64,000 nt of DNA from Aphrophora alni (GCA_963513935.1 OY740766.1:1394001-1458000), one strand, 5' to 3'. Counted from the stretch's first letter, positions 52,321-63,882 are shown. Made by a program: numbers and translations. The notes: generated by a model from the sequence alone, not told the origin.

Positions 52321-53057
52321 TGAAAGATTTTTTTACAGTGTCAATATTTAAGTGTTTAATTCTAACAATAGTGTTTTTGATTTTTAAAGATTCTTGCTGC
52401 TCCAATCAATTTATCCCAGAATAAAATGACATATTTCAAAAAAGAATAAAACTAATAATAATAAATGGACACTTGAATTTCTAAGCTAGTGGAATTTTGT
52501 AAGACTCTCATGGGAAAACCAGCAGAATTTAGACTTTTAGAAAGGAGTTCAATATGAGAATTCCATTTTAAATGTGTGTCCAACAGTTAAACTAAGAAAA
52601 TTTATGGTATAACTCAAAATACAATTATTACACCTAAAATCAATATCTTTCATTTCGAGTTATTGGTATTGAATCAATTTCTTTAGTCTTTGATACATTC
52701 GTGGACAAGCCATTTATGAAAACCAGTCATCAATAAACAAGTTCAGTTGAAATAGTGTTCTTAAAAGGTTTATATTTTTTATCATTAAAAATAAGAATCA
52801 TCGGCGTATTAAAAAATATTGTTGTCACATATATTATAAATAATGCTGGCCCTAGTATGGATCCTTGAGGGACACCACAGTTGACAGTTTTCCACCTTGT
52901 AGTGAAAACCATCATCAATGATTATAGTGTTATATTTTCTATCATGTAAAGTGTGAATGAAACCACTTAATAGTAAGATTAGGTCTTTTGACTTTCAGTT
53001 CACTAAGTTGTCTTATAGCATTGTAAAGTGAACAAGAAAAGCCTGGTGTATCTAGAG
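52320..53057 (-). pseudogene. Non-LTR (Jockey-like) reverse transcriptase remnant, left part
   Basis: On the minus strand the RT signature CGVPQGSILGPALFIIYV is at about 52890-52835. It is preceded by a degenerate LYNAIRQLSELKVK segment and followed by a thumb region with STNVSKTKEID (about 52700), KFLSLTVGHTFKMEF-like sequence (about 52590) and FYSGINW (about 52420). The YxDD region is deleted or decayed. The hAT at 53058-55465 interrupts it, and the remaining 5' part continues at 55466. Confidence 0.7.
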
Positions 53058-53460
53058 CAGGGGTTCCCAAAATGGGGGCGCCCCCTGGCGGCGTGAGAAC
53101 AAGTCAGGGGCGGCGATACTAGTTGAACATTTAAAAAAATATCACTTGCTAAAAATGTGAGTAAACAATTTATTAAAACTACATTTACATTGAAGAATTT
53201 TTAATTTAACAGTGCATTAACTATCGCCCGCTATGACACAAAATAGAAGCTGAGAGTACCCGAGCATTTCCGAGGTCTCCCTTCCACCCCACGCCATTGT
53301 TATATTCCATTGACCAGCGACAGCTAGGTTCAGTGCTTTACGAGACACCTCAGTCTGTATGTGTTGTTGTATTACGTGAGTGTTCAAGTGCTGTTAGATT
53401 TAAATTGTCGTAGTTCACTATGGTATAGTGTGATTTGAGTGAGAGAAGATATCGTTCAAG

Positions 53461-53628
53461 ATGAGCTCAGCAAAGAAACGCAAGTATAATGATGATTACA
53501 TAAAATATGGGTTTATTTCTATGCTTAAAGATAATGTCGAACACCCTCAGTGTGTTATTTGCTATGAAGTATTAAGCAATAATGCCATGAGCCCTAATCG
53601 TCTTGAAAGACATTTGTCAACAAAATAA
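53461..53628 (+). pseudogene. hAT transposase N-terminus with BED-like zinc finger
   Basis: An ATG at 53461 starts MSSAKKRKYNDDYIKYGF. CVICYEVLSNNAMSPNRLER then HLSTK gives a C-x2-C...H finger like those at the N-terminus of FAM200/ZBED5/SCAND3-type hAT proteins. The frame stops at 53626, where the final His would fall; the next part continues in another frame, so it is a frameshift rather than a natural end. Confidence 0.75.
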
Positions 53629-53690
53629 TACTTCTTTAAAAGACAGATACCAAAGAGTTTTTTGCCGCAAAATCTGAAAATTTAAAACGC

Positions 53691-55249
53691 ATGAAATTGG
53701 ATAGTATTGGATCTACTTCTCAAACATCTGAAAAAGTGCTTGAAGCTTCATATGAGCTATCTCTTCTTATTGCTAAAGAAAAGAAAAGCCATATTATTGG
53801 AGAGACGCTTGTTAAACCGTGCCTGTTAAAGGCAGCTGATATTATTCTTGGAACAGACAGTCGGCAAAAATTATCTCAAATACCACTTTCAGACAACACA
53901 GTAAAACTTCGCATTGATGATATGGCAGAAGACATAAAAAACCAGATAATTGATGCAATAAAACAATCACAGTTTTTTGCTATTCAGCTAGACGAGAGTA
54001 CAGACATAGCACAATGTTCTCAGTTAATTATATATGTTCGATATATGGAAAACGAACAAATGAAAGAAGAGCTACTGTTTTCTACGGAGTTGGTGACCAC
54101 TACAAAAGCTGTTGATGTGATGAAAGCAGTGTCAGACTTTTTTGACAAATATGAACTCTCGTGGCAAAAACTGATGGGCGTATGTACAGATGGCGCCCCT
54201 GCAATGTTTGGTTCTCGCTCAGGCTTCGTGCAATTAGTAAGAGAAAAAATGCTGATGTGACTGGGGTTCATTGTTTTAAACATCATCAAGCCTTGACAGC
54301 CAAAACCCTTCCAAGAGAACTTAATGCTGTCTTAAATTTATGTATTAAAGTAGTAAATTACATAAAAAACAGTGTGTTAAATACTCGACTGTTTAAAACT
54401 CTTTGTGAAGAGATCACAAAACACTGCTATTTCATACAGAAGTACGCTGGCTCTCCAAAGGAAACATGTTGGCCAGATTATTTGAACTCCGAGAAGAAGT
54501 AATCACCTTCTTGGAATATCAGAAGCAAAATGACCTAAGCGTGGACTTCAAAAAACCCAGTACTCAAGTAATGTTGGCTTATTTGTCAGACTTCTTTGAC
54601 TCGTTGAACAGCCTTAACTTAAAACTGCAGGGAGGAGACTCAAATATAATTACTCATCGTGATGCCATCAAGATGTATATTGAGAAATTGCAACTTTGGA
54701 GACGTAAAATATCAGCAAACCCCTGCAGTTATTCAAATTTCACCAAAGTAGTGTCAATCTCAGAAGAAACACGCTTCAAGGAGGTTTTGGAAGGATCACA
54801 TTTGAAATGCCAAGTATCAAACCATTTGGAAAACCTCACTGAAGAGTTCAAGAAATACTTCCCAAACACTTGTGACGAAAATGTTTACAGATTGTCAACT
54901 GACCCATTCAATGTCAACATAGACTCCCTGCCAGAAGCACTACAAGAAGAAGGTTTGGAAATAAAAAATGATTCCTCTGCCAAGTATGACTTTGAAAAAA
55001 ATGGAAAAATCATCATTTTGGATAAAATACTTCAAAGTGTATCCCAGTGTATCGCAGGAAGCTCTTCGATTATATTTGCCTTTTTCAAGCACCTACTTGT
55101 GCGAAAAAGCATTTTCAACTCTTGTGGCGATAAAAACAAAGTATCGGAATAAACTTGATGTTGCCAGTGACTTACGTTGTGTCCTTACTAAATTTCAACC
55201 GAGAATAGGTATACTTGTTAAGAAAATGCAAGCTCATCCACCTCACTAA
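53691..55249 (+). pseudogene. hAT transposase main body, multiply frameshifted
   Basis: Four frames join: 53691-54260, 54161-54502, 54466-55152 and 54968-55249. Motifs in order: QLDESTDIAQCSQLIIYVRY (first Asp), LMGVCTDGAPAMFGSRSGF (second Asp), GVHCFKHHQALTAKTLP (Cys/His), MLARLFELREEVITFLEYQ, and the C-terminal CEKAFSTLVAIKTKYRNKL with catalytic Glu, followed by LRCVLTKFQPRI. The architecture is that of the SCAND3/FAM200/ZBED5-like hAT group. At least four frameshifts inactivate it. Confidence 0.88.
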
Positions 55250-55465
55250 CTTATTTTTCTCTTACGAGTATTTCTTTAACTTAAATTGAAACTTATAATG
55301 TTATATCTTTTGACAGTAAAAATAAATGTTTTGTTTTTAATGTAATACTTGTGTTTTTTTAATATACCCATTGCCAATACCCATTGCCAATATTGTTTAA
55401 GGGGGGCGTGGGAGGCTTTATTTCAACAGGAGGGGGCGTGGTACAAAAAAGTTTGGGAACCCCTG

Positions 55466-55620
55466 ATCTAGACCAAGGAGTTCATCTTCTCTCTTTCATT
55501 TTGAGCCACGTAGATCCCACGATTTGGTACAGAAAGAACTGTCAACCCAGGCAAACCCCTGCATGCTATTTACTTAAGCTTGCCTAACTCCTGAAGGCTC
55601 CGTTTACATCTCCGCTTGAT
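55466..55620 (-). pseudogene. Non-LTR reverse transcriptase remnant, right part
   Basis: Sequence resuming after the hAT duplication. It should be the RT part upstream of CGVPQGSILGP (a degenerate LLGLDTPGF-type segment straddles the insertion site). The identity rests on continuity with 52320-53057. Confidence 0.45.
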
Positions 55621-55799
55621 AGAGCCTCATTAGGCACAGGCTGTATGACACCATTAGAATTTGGTTGAAACATAAAAATCAAACAAGAGGAAGAGAAGAA
55701 GACAGAAGTTCTTCAATAGGAAAGAGTAGAAACAGGCAGATAGCATGTACAGGAGTTATTCTGATTATAAAATGAAAGTGTCCCAGAACGAGAAGAAGA

Positions 55800-57130
55800 A
55801 GAGAGCTGGGATAGGCTATTTGTGTTTGGTCTTTAAATGTTTATGTTTTTTGAAATACTGCAGGCTGGCATAGTCATTAAATACAGTAAAATATCATCCA
55901 TATATGAAAGTTTGGAAATTGTTTTTAGTATAAACTACACTTAATAATTCAATTTACGAGGCGCTCCATCTCCCTTCTGTTTCCTTGTCAAGAGAACTGG
56001 TCTAAGTGTTCCATCCTCTTGGTATTACAATAAAACTCCACCTATGTCGTCTCTACTGGCTTTGCATGATATTAGCATGTCTTTGTTTTCACAAAAGTTT
56101 GCTAAGACAAGTAGTGATGATGTCAATACTTCCTTTAATTTTTAAAATCCTACTTGTTCTTTGTCTGTTTATCATAGTTGTTTACTCTCCATGGTTTTCC
56201 TTTTTGTTATTCTGTTAGTGGTTTGGCGATGGTGCTAAACTTGTGGATGAATTTTTGGTACTAAGATACTGCTCCCAAAAAGCTTTGTACATCTTTTGTA
56301 TTAGTGGGTGTAGAAAATTCCTTGATTTTAAGTTCTTTTCCAATGGTTTAACCCCTTCTGTCAAAATGTCCTAATAACATCTATATTTCTATAAATAAAT
56401 GGCATTTCAAAGTTTTTAATGTTAATTTTGCAGAATCTAATTTTTTTTAAACCTTTTCTAGTGACTCCAGTTGCTCTGTAAATGTTAAACTGTATAACAC
56501 TAAGTCGTCTACATAAATTATCATGCTTTGGTAAAGTTAGCCAACAAGTAAACTATCCATTCTTCTTTGAAATGAGTTATAAGAATGATGCATACTTATT
56601 GGTAGTCTGGTGTATTGATATAGTCCTTTGTTGTGGGTTACAAATCAGGGGCGGCTCCAGGATTTATTTTTTGGGTAGGCACAGTTTAGGGGTGTCATGA
56701 CTATGGCGGGGGACCTAGGTAAATACCCCCTAGGATAAGGGGGGGACTGCTTATTGAAGATAAAAGCATACACCACGCTGTTAATTTTAAAACTATGGAA
56801 CCAGGTCAACTATGAAAAATAAAAATATTTTTGTTATTTTATGATATGTAATACATTATGGCGTATCACCGGCCAGCGTAAATTGGGTGAAAAACCAAAT
56901 AAGTTGGGTAGGCCGGCCTACCCGGCCTACCCGCTGGAGCCACCACTGTTATACAAATGCTGTGTATTGTCTGTCCTCTTTGGTTATAGTTTGTTGAAAA
57001 AGACTTGTACAAAACGTATGTACTCGTTTTCGACTGTTGTATTATCTCCCACCGTATGTCTTGAATATTGTTGTTCAGATTTGTCAAAAACATCTTATAT
57101 TCCCGAGGCTCTATTGGCACACTAGAATAT
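55800..57130 (-). pseudogene. gypsy (Ty3-type) pol remnant: RT and RNase H
   Basis: On the minus strand, an EDRQYTAFV segment (about 56960) continues, after an inserted MITE, as TTKGLYQYTRLPISMHHSYN then FQRRMDSLLVG (56640-56545). IIYVDDLVLYSL follows, with YVDD at 56515-56504. Next come TLKCHL and DRRGVKPLEKNLKIKEF, DVQSFLGAVS then KFIHKFSTIAKPL (about 56270), and RNase H pieces DDIGGVLL, DGTLRPVLLTRKQ and TFIYG (about 56070-55910). Motif order and spacing are those of Ty3/gypsy elements. Many stops. Confidence 0.85.
56646..56948. mobile_element. hAT-type MITE inserted in the gypsy RT
   Basis: CAGGGGCGGCTCCAG at 56646 and the complement of CAGTGGTGGCTCCAG ending at 56948 are the ends of a 303-bp element. 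The flanks TTACAAAT (56638-56645) and TTATACAAAT (from 56949) fit an 8-bp duplication with a later 2-bp insertion. Removing it rejoins the RT reading YTAFV to TTKGLYQY. The interior has a palindromic GGTAGGCCGGCCTACC block near 56907-56931. Confidence 0.85.
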
Positions 57131-57184
57131 TATTCCATTGGCCCTATTATAGTTTTTTGAAATTCAAAATCATTATTCTTTTTT

Positions 57185-57770
57185 AATATGTCCCTTTTTG
57201 CCACATATCCAACACAACTTGTGTAGAACGGCTATCTCCACATTGTGGATAATTAAGCTGTATTTCATGATCTTTTTCAACTTGAAAATTACTGTTTGAG
57301 TGTGGTATGAGATTTATTCATGAGAATCTTCACTTTGTGGTGTTTTCCCCTGAAAGTATTTTGATTCGTGCCTATTTTACCTGTTTATCTTTGTTTTGAG
57401 GTCTGTTATACCGATTGTCATATTCATACTTTATTTATTTTTATGTCCATTTCCTTGACACAATTGTCTGATATAGTATTTGACAAATTACACCCTAAAC
57501 GTTCTCGCATTAAGTAGTTTACCTTGTCGTAGGCTTTGATATTTGCATCTAATTTGTCTAAGGTAGTATTTTCCAACATTACTATTTCTTGTAATATAGG
57601 CATGTTTAATCCTTTTAAATATATGCACAAGGTTTTTGTTCCATTATATTATTGTCAAAGCGTGCACATAAAAGTTCAATATTGTACTACCTACTCTTCT
57701 GGTAATTGTACACAATTGTTTAGTTTCATTAATAGCATTTTTTTTTCTCTTGTGTAATGGCAAAATCCTA
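57185..57770 (-). pseudogene. gypsy gag remnant with zinc knuckle
   Basis: KLCWICGKKGHIKKE (about 57228-57184) is a CCHC knuckle lacking its last Cys. Upstream, 57630-57424 reads MCIYLKGLNMPILQEIVMLE then DKLDANIKAYDKVNY, like the retrotransposon gag segment FL.GL...I. EESVVQY-like sequence near 57690 precedes it. It is in the same orientation and order as the pol remnant at 55800-57130, with protease and the start of RT mostly deleted. Confidence 0.72.
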
Positions 57771-58289
57771 GAAAAAAGCAATTTTTATTTCCCCTCATAT
57801 TGAGTTCTTACTCTTTCTTTCAAAATTCTCAAAATAAGTTAAAGCTACTCGCTCAAAATACATGACAAAATATATAATTTTTTTTCACATCCGTCCAACT
57901 ATTTGGTAAAGCCACACGTTCAAATAATGTTAAGTGACTTAAAATGTCTTCTCCTAGAGTACCTCAAAATCTCCCAGAGTCAAAAAATGGTAATTGTTCA
58001 TGTGACATTGTCGTATGTGGTGATGTACATTTATTTCCTGTTTTCTGTTATGTTTGTACAAAAGCTAACAGTATCATATACTGGATCGTATGTATTCAGT
58101 TGTTTTACAAATGCATTTTTTGTGGTTTTTGCCTTGTGTTGGTGTATAATCCAATTGGCAAACATGTCTGAAGTATCCTTTGTGATCATGCCCGATTCTG
58201 ATTTAAGTTTATTAATTGTAAGTTAAATCATAAAAATTCAAAGTCCGTCTGTATACGACTTCATACGACTTCAACCCAAGTCTTTTAAG
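57771..58289. other. Possible gypsy leader/LTR region
   Basis: Overlapping open frames at 57903-58226 on the plus strand have no recognisable features. Their position upstream of gag suggests untranslated retroelement sequence. Confidence 0.35.
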
Positions 58290-58710
58290 GTTTTCACTGT
58301 GTCTTCCTTCTTTAAAGGATTTGATTTTGCCAGAGATATATTTAGTGACATGTAGATTTCCTACGTATTGTCAAAAAGTTCTATTTTATTTTTATATCAA
58401 TGGTGTATGTGTCATGTGTATGTATTGAATTTATAGTTTGTGATGTGTCAGCACATTTTGTGTATCATGGTTTCGAAACATGAACTAAAAAAGAAGGCTT
58501 ACTGTTCAACACCCTTGTGTTTTCCCTCTTTAAAGATTTCATTCTGCCAGAGATAAATTTAATGTCATGTAGATTTCCTAGATATTGTCAAAAAAACCTC
58601 ATTTTTATATCGATGTGTCATGTGTATGTATTGAATTTATAGTTTGCAATGCGTCAGCATATTTTGTGTATCATGATTTCGGAAAAATTAACTATAAAAG
58701 AAGGCTTACT
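58290..58710. repeat. Tandem duplication, period about 210 bp
   Basis: Two copies share TTTGCCAGAGATA/TCTGCCAGAGATA, ACATGTAGATTTCCTA, GTGTCATGTGTATGTATTGA, ATTTATAGTTTG and AAAAGAAGGCTTACT at offsets of 207-217 bp. It lies upstream of the gypsy gag remnant and could be LTR or leader sequence of that element. Confidence 0.75.
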
Positions 58711-59823
58711 ATACAACAATTATCTATGTGTGAATTTAATTACTTAGTCAAATTACACAGTTTTTTTTTTTTTTTTATCGAAATATTGTTACTAAATACT
58801 GTCAAATCAATATTTTCGAGGAAGTAAGAAGCAAGTAACGAGAAAGAAAGAATTATTGCTTATGTAACAAGCAAATTTTAATGGAGGCAATAATAATTGT
58901 AAAATAAAAACATCAGTAATTACTATTATGTCACACAAGGTATAAAATCATTAATTAAAGTTTCATTATACATCAAAACATGTATTCTAGCTTAGACATG
59001 TAATATATCAATTAAAGTAATTTATCAATAGAATAATCACACAAATACTTCATGGAAGTCATAAATCGAATATTAGTTTATGAGACATTTGTAAGGACAA
59101 CCATTTTAATTTGTAAAGGTTTTGGTTTTCGCTTTTACAAAAAGCAAAATTAACAACTAAAAAATTTAAAGTTTTGTTAAAAACTAACTTTTACCATGTT
59201 AACTTTTTGGTTTCAATGACATTTAGTAAGAACTAAAAAAAAAACTATGATATTTATTAACAACTAAAAACATGGCCGATACACCATTTGTTATGATGGA
59301 AGTGTGTTTCTTTGTTATCCTATTTCTGGTTTATGATTCAATGGATAAGCTAAATAATTGATAGTTCAGTTTGCACATATATTTTTTACTATTATAGAAG
59401 TATTTAATACACTCTCTGATACAATCTGATCCCCTAATATAAAAGTTTCATAAATTTCAATCCAATGTAACATACATATTTCAATAATTTAATATAACTT
59501 AATTATTTGTTCTTAAAACAATATAATTTCGAGTAAGCTAAGTATCATTGCAAAAGGCAAAAAATGACTCTACTATTTATATTCAAAACATCTAGAATGG
59601 AATACACATTTGGTTTGCTCATCCTTTAAGGCAATGACGGAGTTAACCCACAATGAATCTATGCATTTGAACAAGAGTGTATCAAGGGGTGTAGAAAATC
59701 AGGTATTTAATTTATTTCATTGAATATGTTTTTAGTTACTGATGAAGAAGGGAAACGTCTAGAAAGTTTAAATTCATGAACGGGAGTTAAACTTACGAAT
59801 CCACGATTAATGTTAACTAACTT
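58711..59823. other. Intergenic: no gene seen
   Basis: AT-rich. At 59747-59770 the motif CTGATGA...GAAACGTC occurs with a six-base, non-pairing spacer in place of stem II. Confidence 0.35.
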
Positions 59824-60004
59824 TGTTACCAGGGGACTTAAATTTAAGAAAGGCGGAACCAAAATGGTAACAATGTTTAGAAATTTAAAAAAATTAAAAA
59901 GACAAAAACAAATTTAGTGATTAACAAGGCTCAAGTTTATTGAAACAAAATTTTGACGTTTCAGATTTTATCATTTACAGCTGAGAAATACATCCTGAGA
60001 CAAA

Positions 60005-60300
60005 ATTATCATAAACAGCTTATGATTAACAATCTTATAATTAGTAAAGTTATATGCCCTTAATACAAAATATTATAATTTAAATAAAAAAATTAGTCAA
60101 TAGATTCTGAAGATTTATCCCCCCTTTTAGTTTATATATTTTATCGTTACAAAATTTAACAAAACAATGAGCACAGCTTAACAATTAACAGGATTATAAT
60201 TAATCCAAAAAAAAAGATTATACGCCCTTAAATGTAAAAATTACAAAATAAAAAAAAGATGAAAAGATACTGATATTTATCCCCCCCTTTTTAACTTTAT
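60005..60300 (+). repeat. Tandem repeat inside the terminal-repeat element
   Basis: TTATATGCCCTTAA (about 60048) to GATTTATCCCCCCTTTT (about 60125) recurs as TTATACGCCCTTAA (about 60217) to ATTTATCCCCCCCTTTTT (about 60292), a period of about 170 bp. Confidence 0.65.
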
Positions 60301-60479
60301 GAAATGATAAGTTTTAAAAAAAAGGTTACATAATATTACTTATTTTAGAAATTACTTAAATGCTATATTGGCCAATAAATATATATATATTTTAGATAAA
60401 GAATTTATTATAAAAAAAAAGAGAAGTTTATTTAAAAAGGAAAATTTGAATATTAAGTTTTATTAATTGACGTCAATTA

Positions 60480-60560
60480 TTTTAATTTAGAAAATAACCT
60501 CTGGGAGGCTGTTAGGACCGAAAGTTTGCATGCAGGCTCCACCCAATAAATATTTTATAT
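60480..60560 (+). repeat. Penelope-like terminal motif (degenerate)
   Basis: CTGGGAGGCTGTTAGGACC, GAAAGTTTGCATGC and CCAATAAAT follow one another. The order (core-like, short stem, GAAA, AATAAA) resembles the hammerhead-bearing ends discussed above, but the catalytic core is not matched. Confidence 0.3.
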
Positions 60561-61784
60561 ATTTTATAATTAATTACACAAGTCTACATCTAAAAGATAG
60601 TTTTTTAAGAAAACATATTCGCTGAAATAAATTTAGGCACATATACAATATGAGTTTAATTAGAGTTCTATAAAGTCAGTTTTTGTAATATCACTTTTGT
60701 GCACGTGAAACTCTGAAGCTATGTTGGATAAAACGTGTTTTGTTAACAGGACGAAACATGTTTAGATCTTTAGCTGTGTTTCTTCTACCAGCATATTAGC
60801 TATGGCAAAAAACATGTTTTTTTTTTAGCGTCTTGTACAAAATCAGACATGTTTTAGCATTAATGTTCATTATTAAAGAAAATATCTGGTTATTTGTCAA
60901 AATCAAAGAAAATTGATTGTATAACAGAAATTCGTTAAGATTGTACTTAAAAGCTTCTTAGATGATTATAAATCTGTTTATATATATTTAATTTGTTTGA
61001 AACAAAGCTTGTATAAGACTTGCAAAGATCTGCAAGGTCTGTAAAACGAAATTTTCTGATTTAGAACAGATTTCTCCAATTGTTTTATATTTGACATGTT
61101 CAATAAGATATTTTGATCATTTAAAGTTCAACATTAGTTTGCACATATTTCACATAATTGTTCAAAACTCAAAATGTGCCTTTGCAAGGTTTTGTAAAGT
61201 ATGTTTTAACAAAAGAAAATTTTTATAATCATTGAGTTTCAAAAGAACATTGAATATTAAATAAAACATGAAATACATATTTTAAAGAATACATGATAAT
61301 TAATAAATTATTTTAAAGCATTAACAAAAATTTAAAATATGATAAAATCTGTACCTGGAAAAATCCTGTCGCAGATCACGTAAGCTTGTGCCGTGGAAAT
61401 GAAAATTTATTAAACATTTTAGAACTAACACGCACAGAAGCTGTAGATTAACATTGTAAGAAAACTGAGGTAGAAATTTTGAAGACCAAGAAGGAAAATC
61501 ATCTCTAACGTAACTAAGTATAGAAGTCAGACATTGTGTGTGACTACAGGTAGACTCGCATACCGGTATTTTAGAAGATAGGCTGTCTTGCCGTCGTACT
61601 TTACCCTCTGATATCATGCGATGATTTGTTTTGGGCTATCTCGCCAGGTGGCAGCATCTGTCAAGCGACGGAAGTAGTATGTGGAGAACGAGTTAATGAA
61701 ATTTATTTTGCAGAATTTATTTTTTTGAATTTGAATGCTACAGCTCTCCCCCCCCGAAAGACGGAGTTAGAGTGGAAAAGAAAA
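60561..61784. other. Interior of the terminal-repeat element: no gene seen
   Basis: A 98-codon minus-strand frame at 61321-61617 has several Cys/His but no recognisable motif. Nothing else supportable. Confidence 0.35.
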
Positions 61785-61918
61785 GGGGCCAGAAGGGCCT
61801 CCCGCAAAATTTAGAAAAGGAGAGAGAAAGGGCCAGAAGGGCCTCTAAGAAAAGATTGAAGCAAAGGGGCCAGAAGGGCCTCCTACAAACTTCTGAAGAA
61901 AGGGGCCAGAAGGGCCTC
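61785..61918 (+). repeat. Minisatellite of GGGGCCAGAAGGGCCT units
   Basis: Four copies start at 61785, 61829, 61866 and 61902, with 20-28 bp of A-rich sequence between. Each contains GGCC-AGAAG-GGCC, an interrupted 13-bp palindrome. In the frame 61772-61993 the units read RGQKGLLQ, but there is no sign that this is a protein-coding gene. Confidence 0.85.
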
Positions 61919-62029
61919 CTACAAAATTTTAAAACGGGGCACCTGATTGAAACAACGCTTCATAATGCTTTTATTCACCACTCTAGGGTGTAGCCTCCTT
62001 TGGCATTTACTTATTAAATTTTGAAATTT

Positions 62030-62290
62030 CTATAGCGTCTCAGCTCTTCCCACCTATAATTGGGATAAGCCCAGGAGAGAAAGAGCTGAAGGATGACGCA
62101 AAGGTCGACATTGCTGTGCATGAACTGACTTTGTACTCTAAGGTACAAGGGGGAAAGGGGTGGAGTGGCACCTCGGGAATACCAAGTGGAGGTGACCACT
62201 CCGGGGACTGGGGAGGGAATGTGCATCGCACATTGGACTTACAGGAAAGGTCGGACTCAGACGGGGGGGAGTATCCTCTGAGCCGACCTT
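62030..62290. other. GC-rich island, possibly retroelement leader or gag
   Basis: Markedly richer in G+C than its surroundings. The plus strand can be read as KVDIAVHELTLYSKVQGGKG and HSGDWGGNVHRTLDLQERSD in one frame, without a start or a known domain. Overlapping minus-strand frames (62014-62231) look like shadows. Function not recognised. Confidence 0.35.
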
Positions 62291-62299
62291 AACATTAAA

Positions 62300-63882
62300 T
62301 TATAAAAATAAATAAAAATAAATGAAAAACTCCTGAAGCCAATTAGGTCAGATCATGCTCAGCGTCGTTATTTTTAAATTCCTCTTCTCCCATACGAAGA
62401 GAAATTTAAACTATTCACGGCTCTTAACAATTTCCGTGAGAAAAAGAATTTTGAAGGGTCTAAACAAATAATCCATTTTAAAAATAAACAAATAAGCAGT
62501 ATGAAACGTTGGGGAGTCAAAAAAAATTTTCTGCTGCGCAAAGCAGGGCTTGTAGTTGACTTAAGGTCTTATATGTGTATCTTTAATCATGTGCCCCAAA
62601 AAGGAATTTAAATTAATCAAAAAAGGTGTAAAAAAAAAATTTCATCAAAATTTTTAAGTGTTAAAAAAAAAAATGTACAAAAGAAAGAAGTGTAAAAAAA
62701 AAAAGGTGTAGCAAAAGAGATGGTACCAAGATGAATGTATATAAAAGGTGACCCATGACAAAAAAAAAACAAACTCCGGTTTTCTCAACCCTAAACAAAC
62801 TAAATTAGGAACAAACATGTTGACCTGCCAATAATTAAACAACCAAATAATTTAAAGAAAGGAACAAACAGGCCAACCATGTTGTCCTACATACAAAAAC
62901 TGGGCCCCTATAAATTTGGAAAAGAAAAAGAAAAAATTTAACACACAATGATATATTATTAAGGAGTGTTCAGCATTTCAATTAACTATTAAACAGGTGC
63001 CGCCATCTGCATCAACCAGCCATTCCGCGCATAACTCATGATGATATAATTAAAAAAAAAATAAAAATAATTCTCCTTCAAGATGACAAAAAATTCAAAA
63101 GCAAGCTCAGTGTTCTTTAACGAGTCCACTAATCGCAGCGAATCCACTGCCATTTTAACTGTTGCTGATAATTATTAAAAAAAAAAATAAACCAAGTAAT
63201 TTTAAAAAAAATTTCTTTTAAGATGATGCAAAAAATGAAAGAGCCAGAGAAAGACTCAAGAATTATATGTAGTGTAGTTGTTGTGTATATGTGTGTGTGT
63301 AAGTATGAATTAATACAGACAAGCGAAAGAAAACTCGAGAAAATTTTTGAAGGAAATTTTGAATTTTTTTTTTTTTTTTTTTGTTTCTAACTATTTTTGG
63401 GTTTTATTATTTTTTAAATTTTTTTTTGGAATTCCCGAATGACCCCGCTGTCTGGATCAAATTCAGTGAATGACTAGAGTGAAGTGTATGTGAATATAAA
63501 TATATATAAAAAAAAATATTTAAGCAGACAAAATAATAAAAAAAAAAAATTTTATCGAAATTGGTTTAGAAGTTTTTGTGTAAGTGTTTATAAAAATAAA
63601 TAAATAATAAAAAAAAGAGACTATAGATTTATAGAGATTTAAATATTTAAACTAAATAAAAAAATTTCATCAGCAACAGTTGTGCAGTATTTGAAAAAGC
63701 TGCAAAACATAAAAATGAGCCTTGTTTAACAAAGATAATTTTGAATTTAAATTTAGATAGTTCCAATGCAAAATTTTGAAAATTAACTACGGTTCCAAAA
63801 TTTAAAATTAACCAAGCTCTGTAATTTAGAAAAAAAAGACAAGCTAGAATTTAAAGCTAACCACGCTCTGCTACCAGAAACA
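62300..63882. other. A-rich interior of the terminal-repeat element
   Basis: Long A and T homopolymer runs (for example 63366-63382) and a short GTGTGT run near 63290; no gene. The motif ACCAAGCTCTG/ACCACGCTCTG recurs at about 63811 and 63860, just before the right repeat. Confidence 0.4.

Larger units (their letters stand above)
53058..55465 (+). mobile_element. hAT transposon inserted in the non-LTR remnant
   Basis: The inverted ends CAGGGGTTCCCAAA (53058-53071 and complement at 55452-55465) are flanked by ATCTAGAG (53050-53057) and ATCTAGAC (55466-55473), an 8-bp duplication with one mismatch. It is 2,408 bp, nearly complete. GC-rich GGGGGCGCCCCCTGGCGGCG lies just inside the left end, and GGGGGCGTGG twice near the right. 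Confidence 0.92.

Noticed and set aside
56841..57125. 94-codon plus-strand open frame
   Set aside because: It overlaps the hAT MITE and antisense gypsy RT, which explain the sequence.
61772..61993. RGQKGLLQ-repeat open frame as a repeat protein gene
   Set aside because: The frame follows from the minisatellite; the spacers differ in length and there is no start context or homology.
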